Part shown: piece after piece, positions 41,643-51,010 of the stretch | Layout of the letters: every line of letters starts with the position of its first letter | Position numbering within the stretch: the first letter of the stretch is position 1 | Origin: Streptomyces tanashiensis | Lineage (GTDB): Bacteria > Actinomycetota > Actinomycetes > Streptomycetales > Streptomycetaceae | Length of the DNA: 64,000 nucleotides | Assembly (NCBI RefSeq): GCF_014648895.1 | Contig: NZ_BMRZ01000016.1 | Span: 124,001 to 188,000 of the forward strand | Direction: 5' to 3' | The notes under the pieces: model-generated | What the model saw: the letters and a program-made list of their open reading frames with translations, nothing else | Databases searched by the model: none | What the model was told of the DNA's origin: nothing | Program-made: the position numbers and the translations under genes

Positions 41643-42154
41643 CGACACCGCTCCTGACTCATGCTGGGAGTTTGCTGACCAACGGCTCCGCAGCATGGCC
41701 CTGACCTGCGGCCGCACCAAACTAAGGCACGTTGATCAGCATCCTCACGGGTATCTCCTCATGAATCTAGCAGGCAAGCCGTTGGGCAGGGTTTTTGCAG
41801 GTCAGGGTAGGTGAGAAGAGTTGTGGATCTTGGCGGTTCTTGGCCTGGAACGGTGCTCCTGTGCGGTACTGATGCCGAGTTCATGCTGACGTTTCTGACG
41901 ATAGATCAGTTCAGGTTCGCTTCGATGGGCTTTGCGCGTGCGCAGCAAGGCGAAATTATCGACGCCCGACCGCGTACCCGCACAGGTCGGAAGTGGTCAG
42001 GAGCGTCGGCGTCCAGTGACACGGTGGGCTGGAGGGCCATCCGTGTCCGGATGGTGTATCCGCTTGCTGACCCTCGACCTGCGATGCGGCGCCTGAGCAT
42101 GATTCCTGGGCTGGAACGGATGGATCACCGCTGGCCCGACAGCTCGCCCGCGCC
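41643..42154. other. Region upstream of int, expected right attachment area
   Basis: No convincing gene is present. The base composition is lower in G+C than on either side, as is common at element ends. It must hold the int promoter and probably the right attachment site. I saw no tRNA gene and no clear direct repeat with the left part of the window, so the exact boundary stays open. Confidence 0.4.
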
Positions 42155-42294
42155 ATGGGTTCCTTCTTCAAGGACTGCGGCTGCGCGAAGCCCACCCGCT
42201 GCCCACACCCGTACGCGACGCGCTCGGCAAGCAACGTGAGGAGTCCGTTTACGGCACGCAGGCCGACGCGATCGAACGCCTCACCCAGCTGTAG
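42155..42294 (+). pseudogene. Relic N-terminus of another tyrosine integrase
   Basis: ATG 42155 opens MGSFFKDCGCAKPTRCPHPY, which closely matches the start of the integrase at 40518-41642. After about 21 codons the frame changes (near 42216) and continues as DALGKQREESVYGTQADAIE, the next part of the same family, ending at TAG 42292-42294. Nothing of the core-binding or catalytic domain follows. It is on the opposite strand to the active int, so it comes from a separate element or an older insertion at the same place. Confidence 0.75.
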
Positions 42295-42448
42295 GCGGAG
42301 CACAGCATCAGACGAAGGCCGCTCCTCATGTCTGGAGAACAGCCGAAAACCCCGGCAAGTTCGAGGTCACGTCCGAGCGCAGACGATAGACGCCAAGCCA
42401 AGTGCTGCTCAGCACCGTTGTCGACTGGTATGCGGGCGTGATCGCGCA

Positions 42449-43099
42449 TCATGCGGTCGTAACGCCCAGGAAGCGCAGCACCGCTAGGACGCGGCGGTGG
42501 TCGGCGTCCGCCTTGGGCAGGTCGAGCTTGGTGAAGATGCTGTTGATGTGCTTGGCGACCGCGCTCTCGCTCACGACCAGCTCGGCAGCGACGCCGGAGT
42601 TGGACCGGCCGCCCGCCATCAGCTCCAGCACCTCCCGCTCGCGCGGTGTCAGCCGGTCGAGCGGATCGCTGTGCCGGCGCACCAGCAACTGCGCGACGAC
42701 CTGCGGGTCGAGCGCGGTGCCGCCGGCCGCTACCCGGCGTACCGCCTCGGCGAACTCCTCGACGTCGGCGACCCGTTGCTTGAGCAGATAGCCGACGCCC
42801 GAGGTGTTGGCGGCGAGCAGATCGGTCGCGTACCGCTCTTCCACGTACTGCGACAGCAGGAGCACGGCGGTACGCGGGTACTGGTGGCGGATCACCAGCG
42901 CGGCGCGCACTCCCTCGTCGGTGAAGCCGGGCGGCATGCGCACGTCGACCACGGCGATGTCGGGCCGGTGCTCCTCGACGGCCGCCAGCAGCCCCTCCGC
43001 GTCGGCGACTTGCGCGCACATCTCGAAGCCGGCCGCCTCCAGTACCTTGACCACGCCGATGCGCAGCAAGAGGGAATCCTCGGCGATCACGGCGCGCAC
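42449..43099 (-). CDS. LuxR-family response regulator
   Basis: A 216-residue NarL/FixJ-type regulator. The receiver domain (1-120) has the acidic pocket in IAEDS, the phosphorylation Asp in VVDVRMP and the conserved Lys in YLLKQ. The C-terminal LuxR helix-turn-helix begins at LTPREREVLELMAGG. It overlaps the sensor kinase gene by 13 bases and is its partner. The target genes are not evident; the divergent membrane protein 44518-44997 is one candidate. Confidence 0.9.
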   Translation of the reverse strand: MRAVIAEDSLLLRIGVVKVLEAAGFEMCAQVADAEGLLAAVEEHRPDIAVVDVRMPPGFTDEGVRAALVIRHQYPRTAVLLLSQYVEERYATDLLAANTSGVGYLLKQRVADVEEFAEAVRRVAAGGTALDPQVVAQLLVRRHSDPLDRLTPREREVLELMAGGRSNSGVAAELVVSESAVAKHINSIFTKLDLPKADADHRRVLAVLRFLGVTTA

Positions 43100-44346
43100 G
43101 GCAGCTCCACGGTGATGACGGTCGGGCCCCCGGCGGGGCTGCGGCAGGAGAACGTGCCGTCGACGGACGCGACGCGCTTGGCGAGCCCGGCGAGCCCGGT
43201 GCCGCCGCCGGCCGCTGCGAAATCCGCGCCGCCCGCGCCGTCGTCCGTGACGACCACCAGCAGTGTCTCCCCGATCCGCTCCACGGTCACATCCGCCCGG
43301 GTCGCCCGGGCGTGTTTGACCACGTTCGTCAGGGCTTCGGAGACCACGAAGTACGCGACGGCCTCGACCGTGGGTGAGGGGCGCTGCGGCATGTCCACCG
43401 CCACGTGCACCGGGATCGGGAGGCGGGCGGCGAGCCCGGACAGCGCGGCGTCGAGGCCGCGGTCCTCAAGGACGGCCGGATGCAGACCGCGCACCAGGTT
43501 GTTCAGCTCGGCGATCGCCTCCTTCGCCTCGCGGTGCGCCTCGTCGATCACCTTGCGGGCGTCCTCCGGCAGGTCGCCGAGGGCGGACCTGGCCAGGCCC
43601 AGGTTGACGGCGAGTGAGACGAGGCGCTGCTGCGCGCCGTCGTGCAGGTCGCGCTCGATCCGCCGCCGCTCGGCGTCGGCGGCGTCGAGCGCGCCGGCTC
43701 GGCTCTCGGCGAGGTCGGCTACCCGGCGGGCCAGCTTCTCCGTGCGGCTGGGGCCGAGCAGGACCTCGGCCGCCCGGGTGTCCAGCCGCACCAGAGCGCT
43801 GGTCAGCCGGGGCCCGAGGAACAGCAGGGCGAGGCCGCCGGCGGTGATGTACGCGGCCTGCGTGGTGTACCCGAGGTCGGTGACCCGCCACTGCGGGGGC
43901 AGCGCCCAGATCCACACGTAGATGGAGGCGGCCACGAGAGCGGTGGCCCAGACGGCGAGGACGGCGAGGTCCAGGACGGCGAGCAGCGGACCCGCCACGG
44001 CGTGGTAGCAGACCTGCCGCCACAAGGCCTGGCCGGTCAGCCGGCGTACCGCCGACTTCCAGTTGCGTCCGGGCCCGGGTGCGGCGGGGCGCGGGAGGTC
44101 CTTGCCGACGAGTGCCCGGTAGCGCCGCCGCTGCCCGACGGTCAGCAGGGGTGTCACCACGAGCGTGAGCAGCACGGGCAGCGGAGTCAAAGCCGGCACC
44201 AACGCCGCCATCGTGCCGAGCAGCCAGAGCCACAGTGGCACCACGGCGAGGTGGAGCGGCAGGCCGGCGGCAACGAGCGCGGTCCGGTGTCCCGCCCTGC
44301 GGAACGGCCGGACCAGCACCAGCTGCAGCCACGTCGTGAGTTGCAT
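43087..44346 (-). CDS. Sensor histidine kinase (HisKA_3 type)
   Basis: A 419-residue membrane kinase. Several hydrophobic segments fill the first 190 residues (VAAGLPLHLAVVPLWLWLLG, AVLDLAVLAVWATALVAASI, AAYITAGGLALLFLGP). The dimerisation box is RRRIERDLHDGAQQRLV, with the phospho-accepting His, and the ATPase domain has EALTNVVKHA and DDGAGG plus GTGLAGLAKRV. It phosphorylates the LuxR-type regulator encoded directly downstream. The signal is unknown, though the membrane-embedded sensor without a large outer loop suggests an envelope stress or membrane-active compound. Confidence 0.9.
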   Translation of the reverse strand: MQLTTWLQLVLVRPFRRAGHRTALVAAGLPLHLAVVPLWLWLLGTMAALVPALTPLPVLLTLVVTPLLTVGQRRRYRALVGKDLPRPAAPGPGRNWKSAVRRLTGQALWRQVCYHAVAGPLLAVLDLAVLAVWATALVAASIYVWIWALPPQWRVTDLGYTTQAAYITAGGLALLFLGPRLTSALVRLDTRAAEVLLGPSRTEKLARRVADLAESRAGALDAADAERRRIERDLHDGAQQRLVSLAVNLGLARSALGDLPEDARKVIDEAHREAKEAIAELNNLVRGLHPAVLEDRGLDAALSGLAARLPIPVHVAVDMPQRPSPTVEAVAYFVVSEALTNVVKHARATRADVTVERIGETLLVVVTDDGAGGADFAAAGGGTGLAGLAKRVASVDGTFSCRSPAGGPTVITVELPCAP

Positions 44347-44517
44347 GCGTCAAACGGTAAAGCCGCAGGCCATCCCCGTGCCATGACGCTCCCTCCCTGT
44401 TCGGGGGTGTACTTTTCTCCACCCCGGGTCGGAACCCTGCGTGACTGACGGCGCCCTGGTGTGCAGCGGAGGGTGGAGCACGTGAAGGGGAGAGCCGGCG
44501 GGGAGCGGGGGAAGACG

Positions 44518-44997
44518 ATGCGTCAACAGGTCTTGTGCGATGAGGAAATGGCCGGTGCCGAGGGCTTCGACCGCGCCGAGGTCATCCCGCTCCGCGAAGA
44601 GGCGGAGGAGCTGCGCCCGGCGCGGGGCATGCGGCGGGCCGGGTGGCTGCTGGTCGCCTGCGGGCTCGCCCTGCTGCCGTGGCTGTACGTGCTGGCCACC
44701 GGCCTGCCGGCCACCGCGACCGCGGCGCACTGGCCGGTCGCCTGGGTCGGGCTCGACGCGCTGGAGGCGCTCGGCCTGATCGCCACCGGCCTCCTCGCCG
44801 CCCGCGGCGACCGGCGGCACGCCCTGGCAGCCGCCGCGACCGCGACTCTGCTGGTGGTGGACGCATGGTTCGACACCACGACCGCGGCCCCGGGCGGCGA
44901 CTTCGCCACCGCGGTCGCCCTGGCGCTCGGCGCCGAGCTGCCGCTCGCCGCGCTGTGCGGCCGGCTGGCGCTGCGGACGCTGAGCCGGCCCGCGTGA
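44518..44997 (+). CDS. Small polytopic membrane protein
   Basis: A 159-residue protein with four hydrophobic segments (GWLLVACGLALLPWLYVLA, AWVGLDALEALGLIATGLLA, ALAAAATATLLVVDAWF, FATAVALALGAELPLAALCG) after a 40-residue soluble start. ATG 44518 has GGGGGAAG upstream; a longer start at GTG 44461 is less likely. It is divergent from the two-component genes and may be regulated by them. No transporter family is recognised. Confidence 0.7.
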   Translation: MRQQVLCDEEMAGAEGFDRAEVIPLREEAEELRPARGMRRAGWLLVACGLALLPWLYVLATGLPATATAAHWPVAWVGLDALEALGLIATGLLAARGDRRHALAAAATATLLVVDAWFDTTTAAPGGDFATAVALALGAELPLAALCGRLALRTLSRPA

Positions 44998-45050
44998 CGC
45001 CGACCGCCCGACTACGTACCACGGACCGAATCGATCCACCGGAGAACACC

Positions 45051-45308
45051 ATGCACCGCATCACCACCGCCCCCGTCGCCCCGCTCCCGGCCCGGACCCG
45101 CTGGGCGGTCGCCTCCGGCGCGGGCGCCGCGTCGGTCACCGCCTGGTGGCTGGGCGACACAGCGCCCTATCCGTACGCACAACGCAGCCTGCTCGACGTT
45201 CTGTTGTCGTTCCTGACCGCTGGCCGGATGAACGCCGTACTGCGGCCGCGGCCAAGGGAGCGGTTGCTGGACATGGTTGGGAGAGGTCCATGGCGTGTCG
45301 CCGCGTGA
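45051..45308 (+). CDS. Truncated SAM-methyltransferase-like fragment
   Basis: ATG 45051 has GGAG 7 bases upstream. The 85-residue product resembles the start of a class I methyltransferase (YAQRSLLDVLLSFLTAGRMN followed by AVLRPRPRERLLDM), but the glycine-rich SAM loop that should come next is absent and the frame soon ends. No continuation was found in other frames downstream. It is probably the remnant of a longer gene, disrupted by a deletion. Confidence 0.45.
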   Translation: MHRITTAPVAPLPARTRWAVASGAGAASVTAWWLGDTAPYPYAQRSLLDVLLSFLTAGRMNAVLRPRPRERLLDMVGRGPWRVAA

Positions 45309-45906
45309 CATCGCCGAGCAGCCGCCTTGGGCTTCTCCTCGGCCCCAGGGCGGCCGCGAGAGAGAGGCCCTTCTTGATGCCACCGGAGATACTGCTTCTT
45401 GGGCAGCGGATTCGCCGTTTCGGCAAGGCTGATTCCGAGAGAGTGCTTTCCTGCCGGACCCGGCGGCTGACAGGCGGCCTCGGCCGTCAAGGCGAGATGC
45501 CGCCAGACCGCCTGTACGTCTCGGCGTCGCAACCTGGTGGCCGACCACTGGTACGGCCTCGCCGCAGGCGGTGACGGACTTGGCCCTCGACCCGCTCCTT
45601 CGTCCACTCCCGTCTCTTCGCGTGACCTCTGAGACGTCATCTCAATTGGCGCCAGGTCTCCCTTTTCAGCTGCTGCCACGTGCGGCCCGACGTGGCCACG
45701 AAGACGATCGCCGCCGGCACCTCCCGGTCGCCATGCCGGCGCCGACCACCGCCCTCAGGCCGCGACGGCGCTTCCGGCACCACTCGCCGGAACGAGCGCG
45801 GCCGCCGCTGCAAGCTGCCGCCTCACCAGCGTGCCTCGTGGGCCTGGTCGCGGCGGTGGCTCGGTGCCGTTCGGGGTCGAGGTCCTTCGGGTATCCGAGG
45901 TGGGTG
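45309..45906. other. Non-coding stretch with no supported gene
   Basis: About 600 bases in which no ORF has a ribosome binding site, a recognisable domain or convincing codon use. Short Arg-rich translations occur in several frames. It may be debris left by the event that truncated the methyltransferase. No inverted-repeat ends of an insertion sequence were seen. Confidence 0.4.
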
Positions 45907-46872
45907 TCAATGACGGTCGGGTGCAGGGGATTGTGTATGGAGGTGGTGGGTGAGGGTGTCACCGAGGGCGGGGGTGGGGGCACCGGTGTGGGCGATGCCG
46001 AGCTGGGTGGCGAGGGTGGTGAGGTGGAGCCGGACGGTGGCTTCGAGGAGTTGGGCGTAGGTGTCGGTGCTTGTGCGAATCTGCCGCCAGCTGGTCACCG
46101 CGATCCCTGCGGAGAGAGGGAGGGCAGGCCACCACCAGTAGGTCAGGGGGAAGTAGAGGATGGCCCAGGCGGTGAGGGTCGTGGCTTTGATGAGGGCGGT
46201 GCGGGCGGTGGTCAGGTTGGTGCGTGTGGGTTCGGGCAGGACCGTCCAGAGATAGGGCCACACGATCGGCAGGTGAAGGTGCAAGTCACGGTTCACGCGC
46301 ACCGTGACGGCATGGAGCCGGTCGCCGCTCCAGGTGGGCCGGTCGGGTTCCTCCAGCCCGATGCGGGTCCGTTTCTGGTTGGCGGCATACCGCTTGTTCC
46401 GAGCGGTGAGTTCGTCCTCGGTGCGCGGGCGGTGGGCGCCGTCTGCGAAGCGGGCTGCTTCCGCGGCGGCGAGGAGCTCGTGATAGGTCGCGTGAGCTTC
46501 GGTCCATGCCTGGCGGCGTCGGTCGGTCTGCCGTTCGGCGACTCGACGCAGGGGACGTGGCCAGTTCCGCCAGTCGGGAGCGAGAGTCACGCGCTCCACC
46601 ACGGAGGCGAGCGCCTGGGCAGCCAGGCCGACGGCAGCGGCAGCCGTGAGGATCGCGGCGAGCAGGACGATCTGTCCGCCGATGGTGGTTGCAAGGGGGT
46701 TCTCGGTCCAGGTGGTGATCGCACGGACGAGTCGGGGAACATCCAGGGCGTGCGCCCACCCGAGGGTGTGGGCGGTAGCGCCGGTGGCGAGAAAGAAGAC
46801 GCCGGGCAGCACCAGCAGGGTGAGCCAGCGTTCGGCGAGCTTTCCTGCGAGTCCGGACCAGAACCCGATCAC
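45907..46872 (-). CDS. Membrane protein associated with TPR-CHAT locus
   Basis: A 321-residue protein with two hydrophobic segments near the N-terminus (about 18-40, LTLLVLPGVFFLATGATAH, and 62-88, GQIVLLAAILTAAAAVGLAA), a long charged cytoplasmic middle (RNWPRPLRRVAERQTDRRRQ) and two further segments near 230-260 (TTLTAWAILYFPLTYWWWPA). The overall form is of a membrane-anchored protein with a soluble loop, not of a transporter. It lies next to a small cysteine-containing protein and a CHAT protease. I recall similar triads in other actinomycetes; an effector or anchor role for the protease system is inferred. Confidence 0.7.
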   Translation of the reverse strand: MIGFWSGLAGKLAERWLTLLVLPGVFFLATGATAHTLGWAHALDVPRLVRAITTWTENPLATTIGGQIVLLAAILTAAAAVGLAAQALASVVERVTLAPDWRNWPRPLRRVAERQTDRRRQAWTEAHATYHELLAAAEAARFADGAHRPRTEDELTARNKRYAANQKRTRIGLEEPDRPTWSGDRLHAVTVRVNRDLHLHLPIVWPYLWTVLPEPTRTNLTTARTALIKATTLTAWAILYFPLTYWWWPALPLSAGIAVTSWRQIRTSTDTYAQLLEATVRLHLTTLATQLGIAHTGAPTPALGDTLTHHLHTQSPAPDRH

Positions 46873-46891
46873 CTGGGCGTCTCCGATGCGA

Positions 46892-47311
46892 TCACAGGAT
46901 CGTCCGTTCCAGTTGCCGGCCGGTGAGCGCGCAGATCAGCGGGAACACGGTGGTCTGGTCGGGGCGGCGTCCCGCGCATCGAGCCAGCGGACACACATAG
47001 ATCGGCTCGAAGGGAGTGTCAACGGAAACACCGGGCAGATGGAGGCCCCGCTGTGTGGATGCCTGCCACACGCCTGCCTGATCACCTGCGGCTTGGACTG
47101 CTCGGTGCAGTGCTTGCAGGAGACCCTGGAGTTCACTCACGCCGGGTCGCCGGGCAGCGGTGACAGCGGCGGTGAGGGCTTGCAGCTCGGGCGGGTCGCC
47201 TCCGGTGCCCTGGGCCGGGCCGAGAAGGCCGCGCAGGTAGTCCAACCGCCGGCATACGTAGGCCAGCGCCGGGCCGATGCGGTCGTCGGGCGGGTCGATG
47301 GCTGCGCCCAT
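46892..47311 (-). CDS. Small protein of TPR-CHAT locus with cysteine cluster
   Basis: A 139-residue protein from ATG 47311 with GAGGGG upstream. The first 90 residues are helical (LAYVCRRLDYLRGLLGPAQG, LQGLLQALHRAVQAAGDQAG). The last part has YVCPLARCAGR and LICALTGRQL, three cysteines in a pattern like a small zinc ribbon with one ligand missing or supplied elsewhere. The gene is divergent from the CHAT gene and 19 bases from the membrane-protein gene. It may be a substrate, adaptor or inhibitor of the protease. Confidence 0.65.
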   Translation of the reverse strand: MGAAIDPPDDRIGPALAYVCRRLDYLRGLLGPAQGTGGDPPELQALTAAVTAARRPGVSELQGLLQALHRAVQAAGDQAGVWQASTQRGLHLPGVSVDTPFEPIYVCPLARCAGRRPDQTTVFPLICALTGRQLERTIL

Positions 47312-47477
47312 TGCTGTCCCCTCTTGTGGTCTCCGGTAGTCGGGGTCGCGCTGATCCACGGCGTGGACCCGCCGCACGCGACCGGGAAGCCTGCAGCTAT
47401 AGCGTCAATACGGACATAATGCATGCCCTGGGCCCCCGATGCTGAGAGCAGCCTCATCGCTATGGGGGTACGCACTG

Positions 47478-50400
47478 ATGGGGGCATGGGTGGCTGAGCG
47501 CGAGGAACTCCTGGAAGCCGTGGCGGCTCGCCTGCTCGACGCCAGAGATGCGCAAGACCTGTCCCGGTTGCTGGACCCGGCCGTGCCGGCCGAAGCCGAA
47601 AGGCTTAGGCGCCTGCTCGACGATCAGGACGTGGAGGCCCGGTTTCTCCTGGGCTGGCTGTACTGGCGCCGCTACGGGGCACAGCCGGCAGGCCGGGGCC
47701 AGGAGGACTTGAACCATGCAGTGGACATGCTGACCAACTGCTTCGTCTTCGGCATCCCGGATGAGCACCTGCCCGAACCGCTGCTCCCCTTGCTCGCCGA
47801 GGAAGCCGTCGACACTGCCCTCGCACTGCATCAGCAGGTACTCGACTCATCCGACCCCGCACTCATCGACGCCACCGCTCGTGTGTGGCAGCGCATCGTG
47901 CTCCACACCCCTGCTGACCACCCCGGTCGAGCCGCCTACCTCAGCGGCTTGGGGACCGCACTCGGAGCCCGGTTCGAACGTCTGGGCGACGTGGCTGATC
48001 TGGACGCCGCCATCGATGCCGGCCAGAAGGCGCTGGAGGCCACCCCCGCCGACCACCCGGACCACCCCTCGTACATCGGCAACCTGGGGAATCTGCTGAT
48101 GGCCCGGTTCGAACGGTGGGGTGACGTGGCTGATCTGGACGCGGCCATCGACGCCGACCGAAAGGCGATGGAGGCCACCTCCGCCGACCACCCGGACCAC
48201 GCTGTATTCCTCAACAACTTGGGGAACGCTTTGCGCGCCCGGTCTCGTCGGTTGGGCACCGTGGCTGATCTGGACGCAGCCATCGGCATCGGCATGAAAG
48301 CGGTGGAGGCCAGCCCCACCGACCACCCCGATCGCGGCAACTTCCTTACCAATCTGGGCAACGCCCTGATGATCCGGTCTCACCGGCGAGGTGACGTAGC
48401 TGATATGGATGCGGCCATCGACGCTCTCCGAAGGGCGGTGGACGCCGCCCACATCGACCACCCCAACCGCAGCCTGTTTCTCAGCAACCTGGGGAACGCA
48501 CTGCGTGCCCGGTTCGTACAGTTGGGTGCCGTGGCTGACCTGGACGCGGCCATCGATGTCGGCCAGAAGGCGGTGGAGGCCACCCCCGCCAACGATCCCC
48601 ACCGCGCCGGGCGTCTCAGCAACCTTGGGAGCGCCCTGCAGGCCCGATTCGCACGGTCGGGTGCCGAGACCGACCTGGAGGCAGCCGTCGACGCCGGCCG
48701 GGAGGCGGTGGAGGCCACGCCACCCGACTATCCCGAGCGCGCCGTCTACATCAACAGCCTGGGGAACGCGCTGAGGGCCCGGTTCCAGCGGTGGGGTGAC
48801 GTGGCTGCCTTGGACGCGGCCATCGATGCCCTGAAGGAGGCGGTGGAGGCCACGCCACCCGACCACCCTGAGCGCGCCGTCTACCTCAACAACTTGGCCA
48901 ATGGATTCATGGCCCGGTTCCAGCGCCTGGGTGACGTGGCTGATCTGGACGCGGCCGTCGAGGCCGACCGGGAGGCGGTGGACGCCACTCCACCCGACGA
49001 CCCCAACCGCGCCGAGTGCCTCAACAACCAGGGGAAGTCTCTGCTGACCCGGTTCGAACGGTCCGGCGCCACGACAGACCTCGACGCTGCTGTCCAGGCG
49101 TATGTGACGGCCATGGAGGTGGGTTCGGCTACGCCGTCGGTACGCGCCCGAGCAGGGCATGCGGCGGGGCGCCTGTTGGCCTCCTGGGACCCCGGGCGGG
49201 CAGCCGAGCTGCTGGAGAGTGCCGTGCGATTGCTGCCGGAGGTGGCGCCACGGGGCCTGGCCCGGACGGATCAGCAGGATCTGCTGGGCGGATTGGCCGG
49301 GCTGGCCGGAGACGCGGCAGCACTGGTCCTCGCCGACACGTCGGCTCCCGCGGACGAAAGGGCGGGCCGGGCTCTGGGCTTGCTGGAGTCAGGCCGGGTG
49401 CTCCTGCTGGCACAGGTGATGGCGACCCGGGGCGATCTCACCGATCTGCGTGCCCTGCATCCGGATCTGGCAGAGCGATTCACCGACCTCCGTGACCTGC
49501 TCGACCAACCACCCACCAGCTCCGTGTGGGGCGCCTCGATCGACGTCGAGTCGGCGCCTGAGCAGGCACGGGCACGGCGGCGCGCGGCGACCGAGCTGAA
49601 CGCAGTGCTCGAGCAGATTCGCGACCTGGAGGGCTTCGCCTCCTTCGCCCTCCCTCCTACGGTCGAGGACCTGATCAGTCAAGCGTGGCAAGGGCCGGTC
49701 GTGACGTTCAACGTCAACGAGTATCGCAGCGATGCCCTGCTCCTCACCGAGCAGAGCGTCACCGTCGTGCCCCTTCCCGACCTGACACCCTCAGTAGTCA
49801 TCGACCGCATCCAAGCCTTCCACCAAGCCCTGACCGACAGCAGCGATCCTGATCCCGACGCCGATCGGGCCACCGCTCAGCAGCGGGTGCGCGAGACTCT
49901 GGCCTGGCTTTGGGATGCGGCCGCCGGCCCGGTCCTGGACGCACTCGGCTACACCCATCCTCCCGCCGAAGAGCAGGACTGGCCGCGGCTGTGGTGGGCG
50001 CCCGGGGGTCTGCTCAGCCTCCTGCCTCTGCACGCCGCCGGCCACCACACCCCGCACCACGACCCGAGCCACCAGACCCGGACGGTCCTGGACCGAGTCG
50101 TCTCCTCCTACACCCCCACCATCGGAGCCCTCCGCCATGCCCGCCTGCGCACCGCCCGAACACCGGTACAAACTCGGACACTCATCGTCGCCATGCCCTC
50201 CACCCCCGGCCTGGAAGGGCAAGGCCGATTGCCGGCCGTGACTCGCGAAGCCGCCCTGCTGCAGGCCCGGCTGCCCCAGCCCGTCCTGCTTGCCGAGCCC
50301 GATGGCAACGCCACTACGAAGGAAGACCAGATCCCCACGAAAGCAGCGGTGGTCACCCACCTGACCGAGACCGCGATCGCCCACTTCGCCTGCCACGGTG

Positions 50401-50813
50401 ACAGTCACGCCACCGACCCCTCCCAGAGCCTGCTGCTCCTGCACGACTGGCAACAGGATCCACTCACCGTCGCAAGCCTCACCCCGGTCAACCTCGACCA
50501 CGCCCGCCTGGCCTACCTGTCAGCCTGCTCCACAGCCCTCACGCTCAACCCGGACCTGCTGGACGAGTCCATCCATCTGACCTCAGCATTCCAACTCGCC
50601 GGCTTCCCCCACGTCATCGGCACCCTCTGGAAGATCAACGACGAATACTCCGCCGACATCACTGACGCCTTCTACACACGCCTGACAGACAATGAAGGGA
50701 ACGTGGACACGGGCCGGGCGGCTCATGCCCTGCACGGCACCATCCGTAGCCTGCGCGACCAGCTTCCTCTCACCCCGTCCCTGTGGGCCGCTCATCTACA
50801 CGCCGGCGCCTGA
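47478..50813 (+). CDS. TPR-CHAT caspase-like protease
   Basis: A protein of about 1111 residues. After a helical N-terminus, nine 45-residue repeats (about residues 154-558) of the TPR type follow, each like NNLGNALRARFxRxGDVADL then DAAIDAxxKAVEATPxDHPD. A helical linker leads to a C-terminal CHAT domain (about 740-1111) with the catalytic pair His973 in FACHGDSH and Cys1017 in YLSACST, and the conserved GFPHVIGTLWKINDEYSADI. CHAT proteases are relatives of caspases and separase; bacterial TPR-CHAT enzymes act in phage-triggered or stress-triggered cleavage of partner proteins. ATG 47478 has GGGGG upstream; ATG 47439 is possible. Confidence 0.88.
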   Translation: MGAWVAEREELLEAVAARLLDARDAQDLSRLLDPAVPAEAERLRRLLDDQDVEARFLLGWLYWRRYGAQPAGRGQEDLNHAVDMLTNCFVFGIPDEHLPEPLLPLLAEEAVDTALALHQQVLDSSDPALIDATARVWQRIVLHTPADHPGRAAYLSGLGTALGARFERLGDVADLDAAIDAGQKALEATPADHPDHPSYIGNLGNLLMARFERWGDVADLDAAIDADRKAMEATSADHPDHAVFLNNLGNALRARSRRLGTVADLDAAIGIGMKAVEASPTDHPDRGNFLTNLGNALMIRSHRRGDVADMDAAIDALRRAVDAAHIDHPNRSLFLSNLGNALRARFVQLGAVADLDAAIDVGQKAVEATPANDPHRAGRLSNLGSALQARFARSGAETDLEAAVDAGREAVEATPPDYPERAVYINSLGNALRARFQRWGDVAALDAAIDALKEAVEATPPDHPERAVYLNNLANGFMARFQRLGDVADLDAAVEADREAVDATPPDDPNRAECLNNQGKSLLTRFERSGATTDLDAAVQAYVTAMEVGSATPSVRARAGHAAGRLLASWDPGRAAELLESAVRLLPEVAPRGLARTDQQDLLGGLAGLAGDAAALVLADTSAPADERAGRALGLLESGRVLLLAQVMATRGDLTDLRALHPDLAERFTDLRDLLDQPPTSSVWGASIDVESAPEQARARRRAATELNAVLEQIRDLEGFASFALPPTVEDLISQAWQGPVVTFNVNEYRSDALLLTEQSVTVVPLPDLTPSVVIDRIQAFHQALTDSSDPDPDADRATAQQRVRETLAWLWDAAAGPVLDALGYTHPPAEEQDWPRLWWAPGGLLSLLPLHAAGHHTPHHDPSHQTRTVLDRVVSSYTPTIGALRHARLRTARTPVQTRTLIVAMPSTPGLEGQGRLPAVTREAALLQARLPQPVLLAEPDGNATTKEDQIPTKAAVVTHLTETAIAHFACHGDSHATDPSQSLLLLHDWQQDPLTVASLTPVNLDHARLAYLSACSTALTLNPDLLDESIHLTSAFQLAGFPHVIGTLWKINDEYSADITDAFYTRLTDNEGNVDTGRAAHALHGTIRSLRDQLPLTPSLWAAHLHAGA
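47937..49151 (+). repeat. Nine 135-bp coding repeats (TPR array)
   Basis: Units of 135 bases, the first starting at TAC 47937, encode the TPR-like repeats of the CHAT protease. They differ by many substitutions, mostly at surface positions, while the LGxAL, ARF and DVADLDAAID positions stay. Such arrays can gain or lose units by recombination and may be collapsed in short-read assemblies. Confidence 0.8.
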
Positions 50814-51010
50814 TCCCCACCGCACGACCTTCCGGACTCCCCGACGGTGTCAGTCGGCAGACCTGATTGCGAAAGCATCCGGGTTCATTGGACGCACGCC
50901 TTCCCTGTCTTCATTCGTTCGTTTGCCGACACTCGCCTTCAGGGGATGGGAGGACACGCGATCTTGTTACGACTGCGGAGGGTTCTGCGGCCACTGCTAG
51001 CCTGCGGTCC

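Noticed and set aside
41643..42154. tRNA gene or att direct repeat beside the integrase
   Set aside because: I looked for a T-loop and acceptor pattern and for a repeat shared with the left part of the window and found neither. The element boundary is therefore not annotated.
45309..45906. Insertion-sequence or transposase remnant
   Set aside because: Short Arg-rich translations look vaguely like transposase debris, but no catalytic motif, terminal inverted repeat or target duplication is visible.
47937..49151. CRISPR-like or tandem DNA repeat array
   Set aside because: The 135-base periodicity is fully explained by in-frame TPR protein repeats; there are no spacers, and units diverge at the DNA level.
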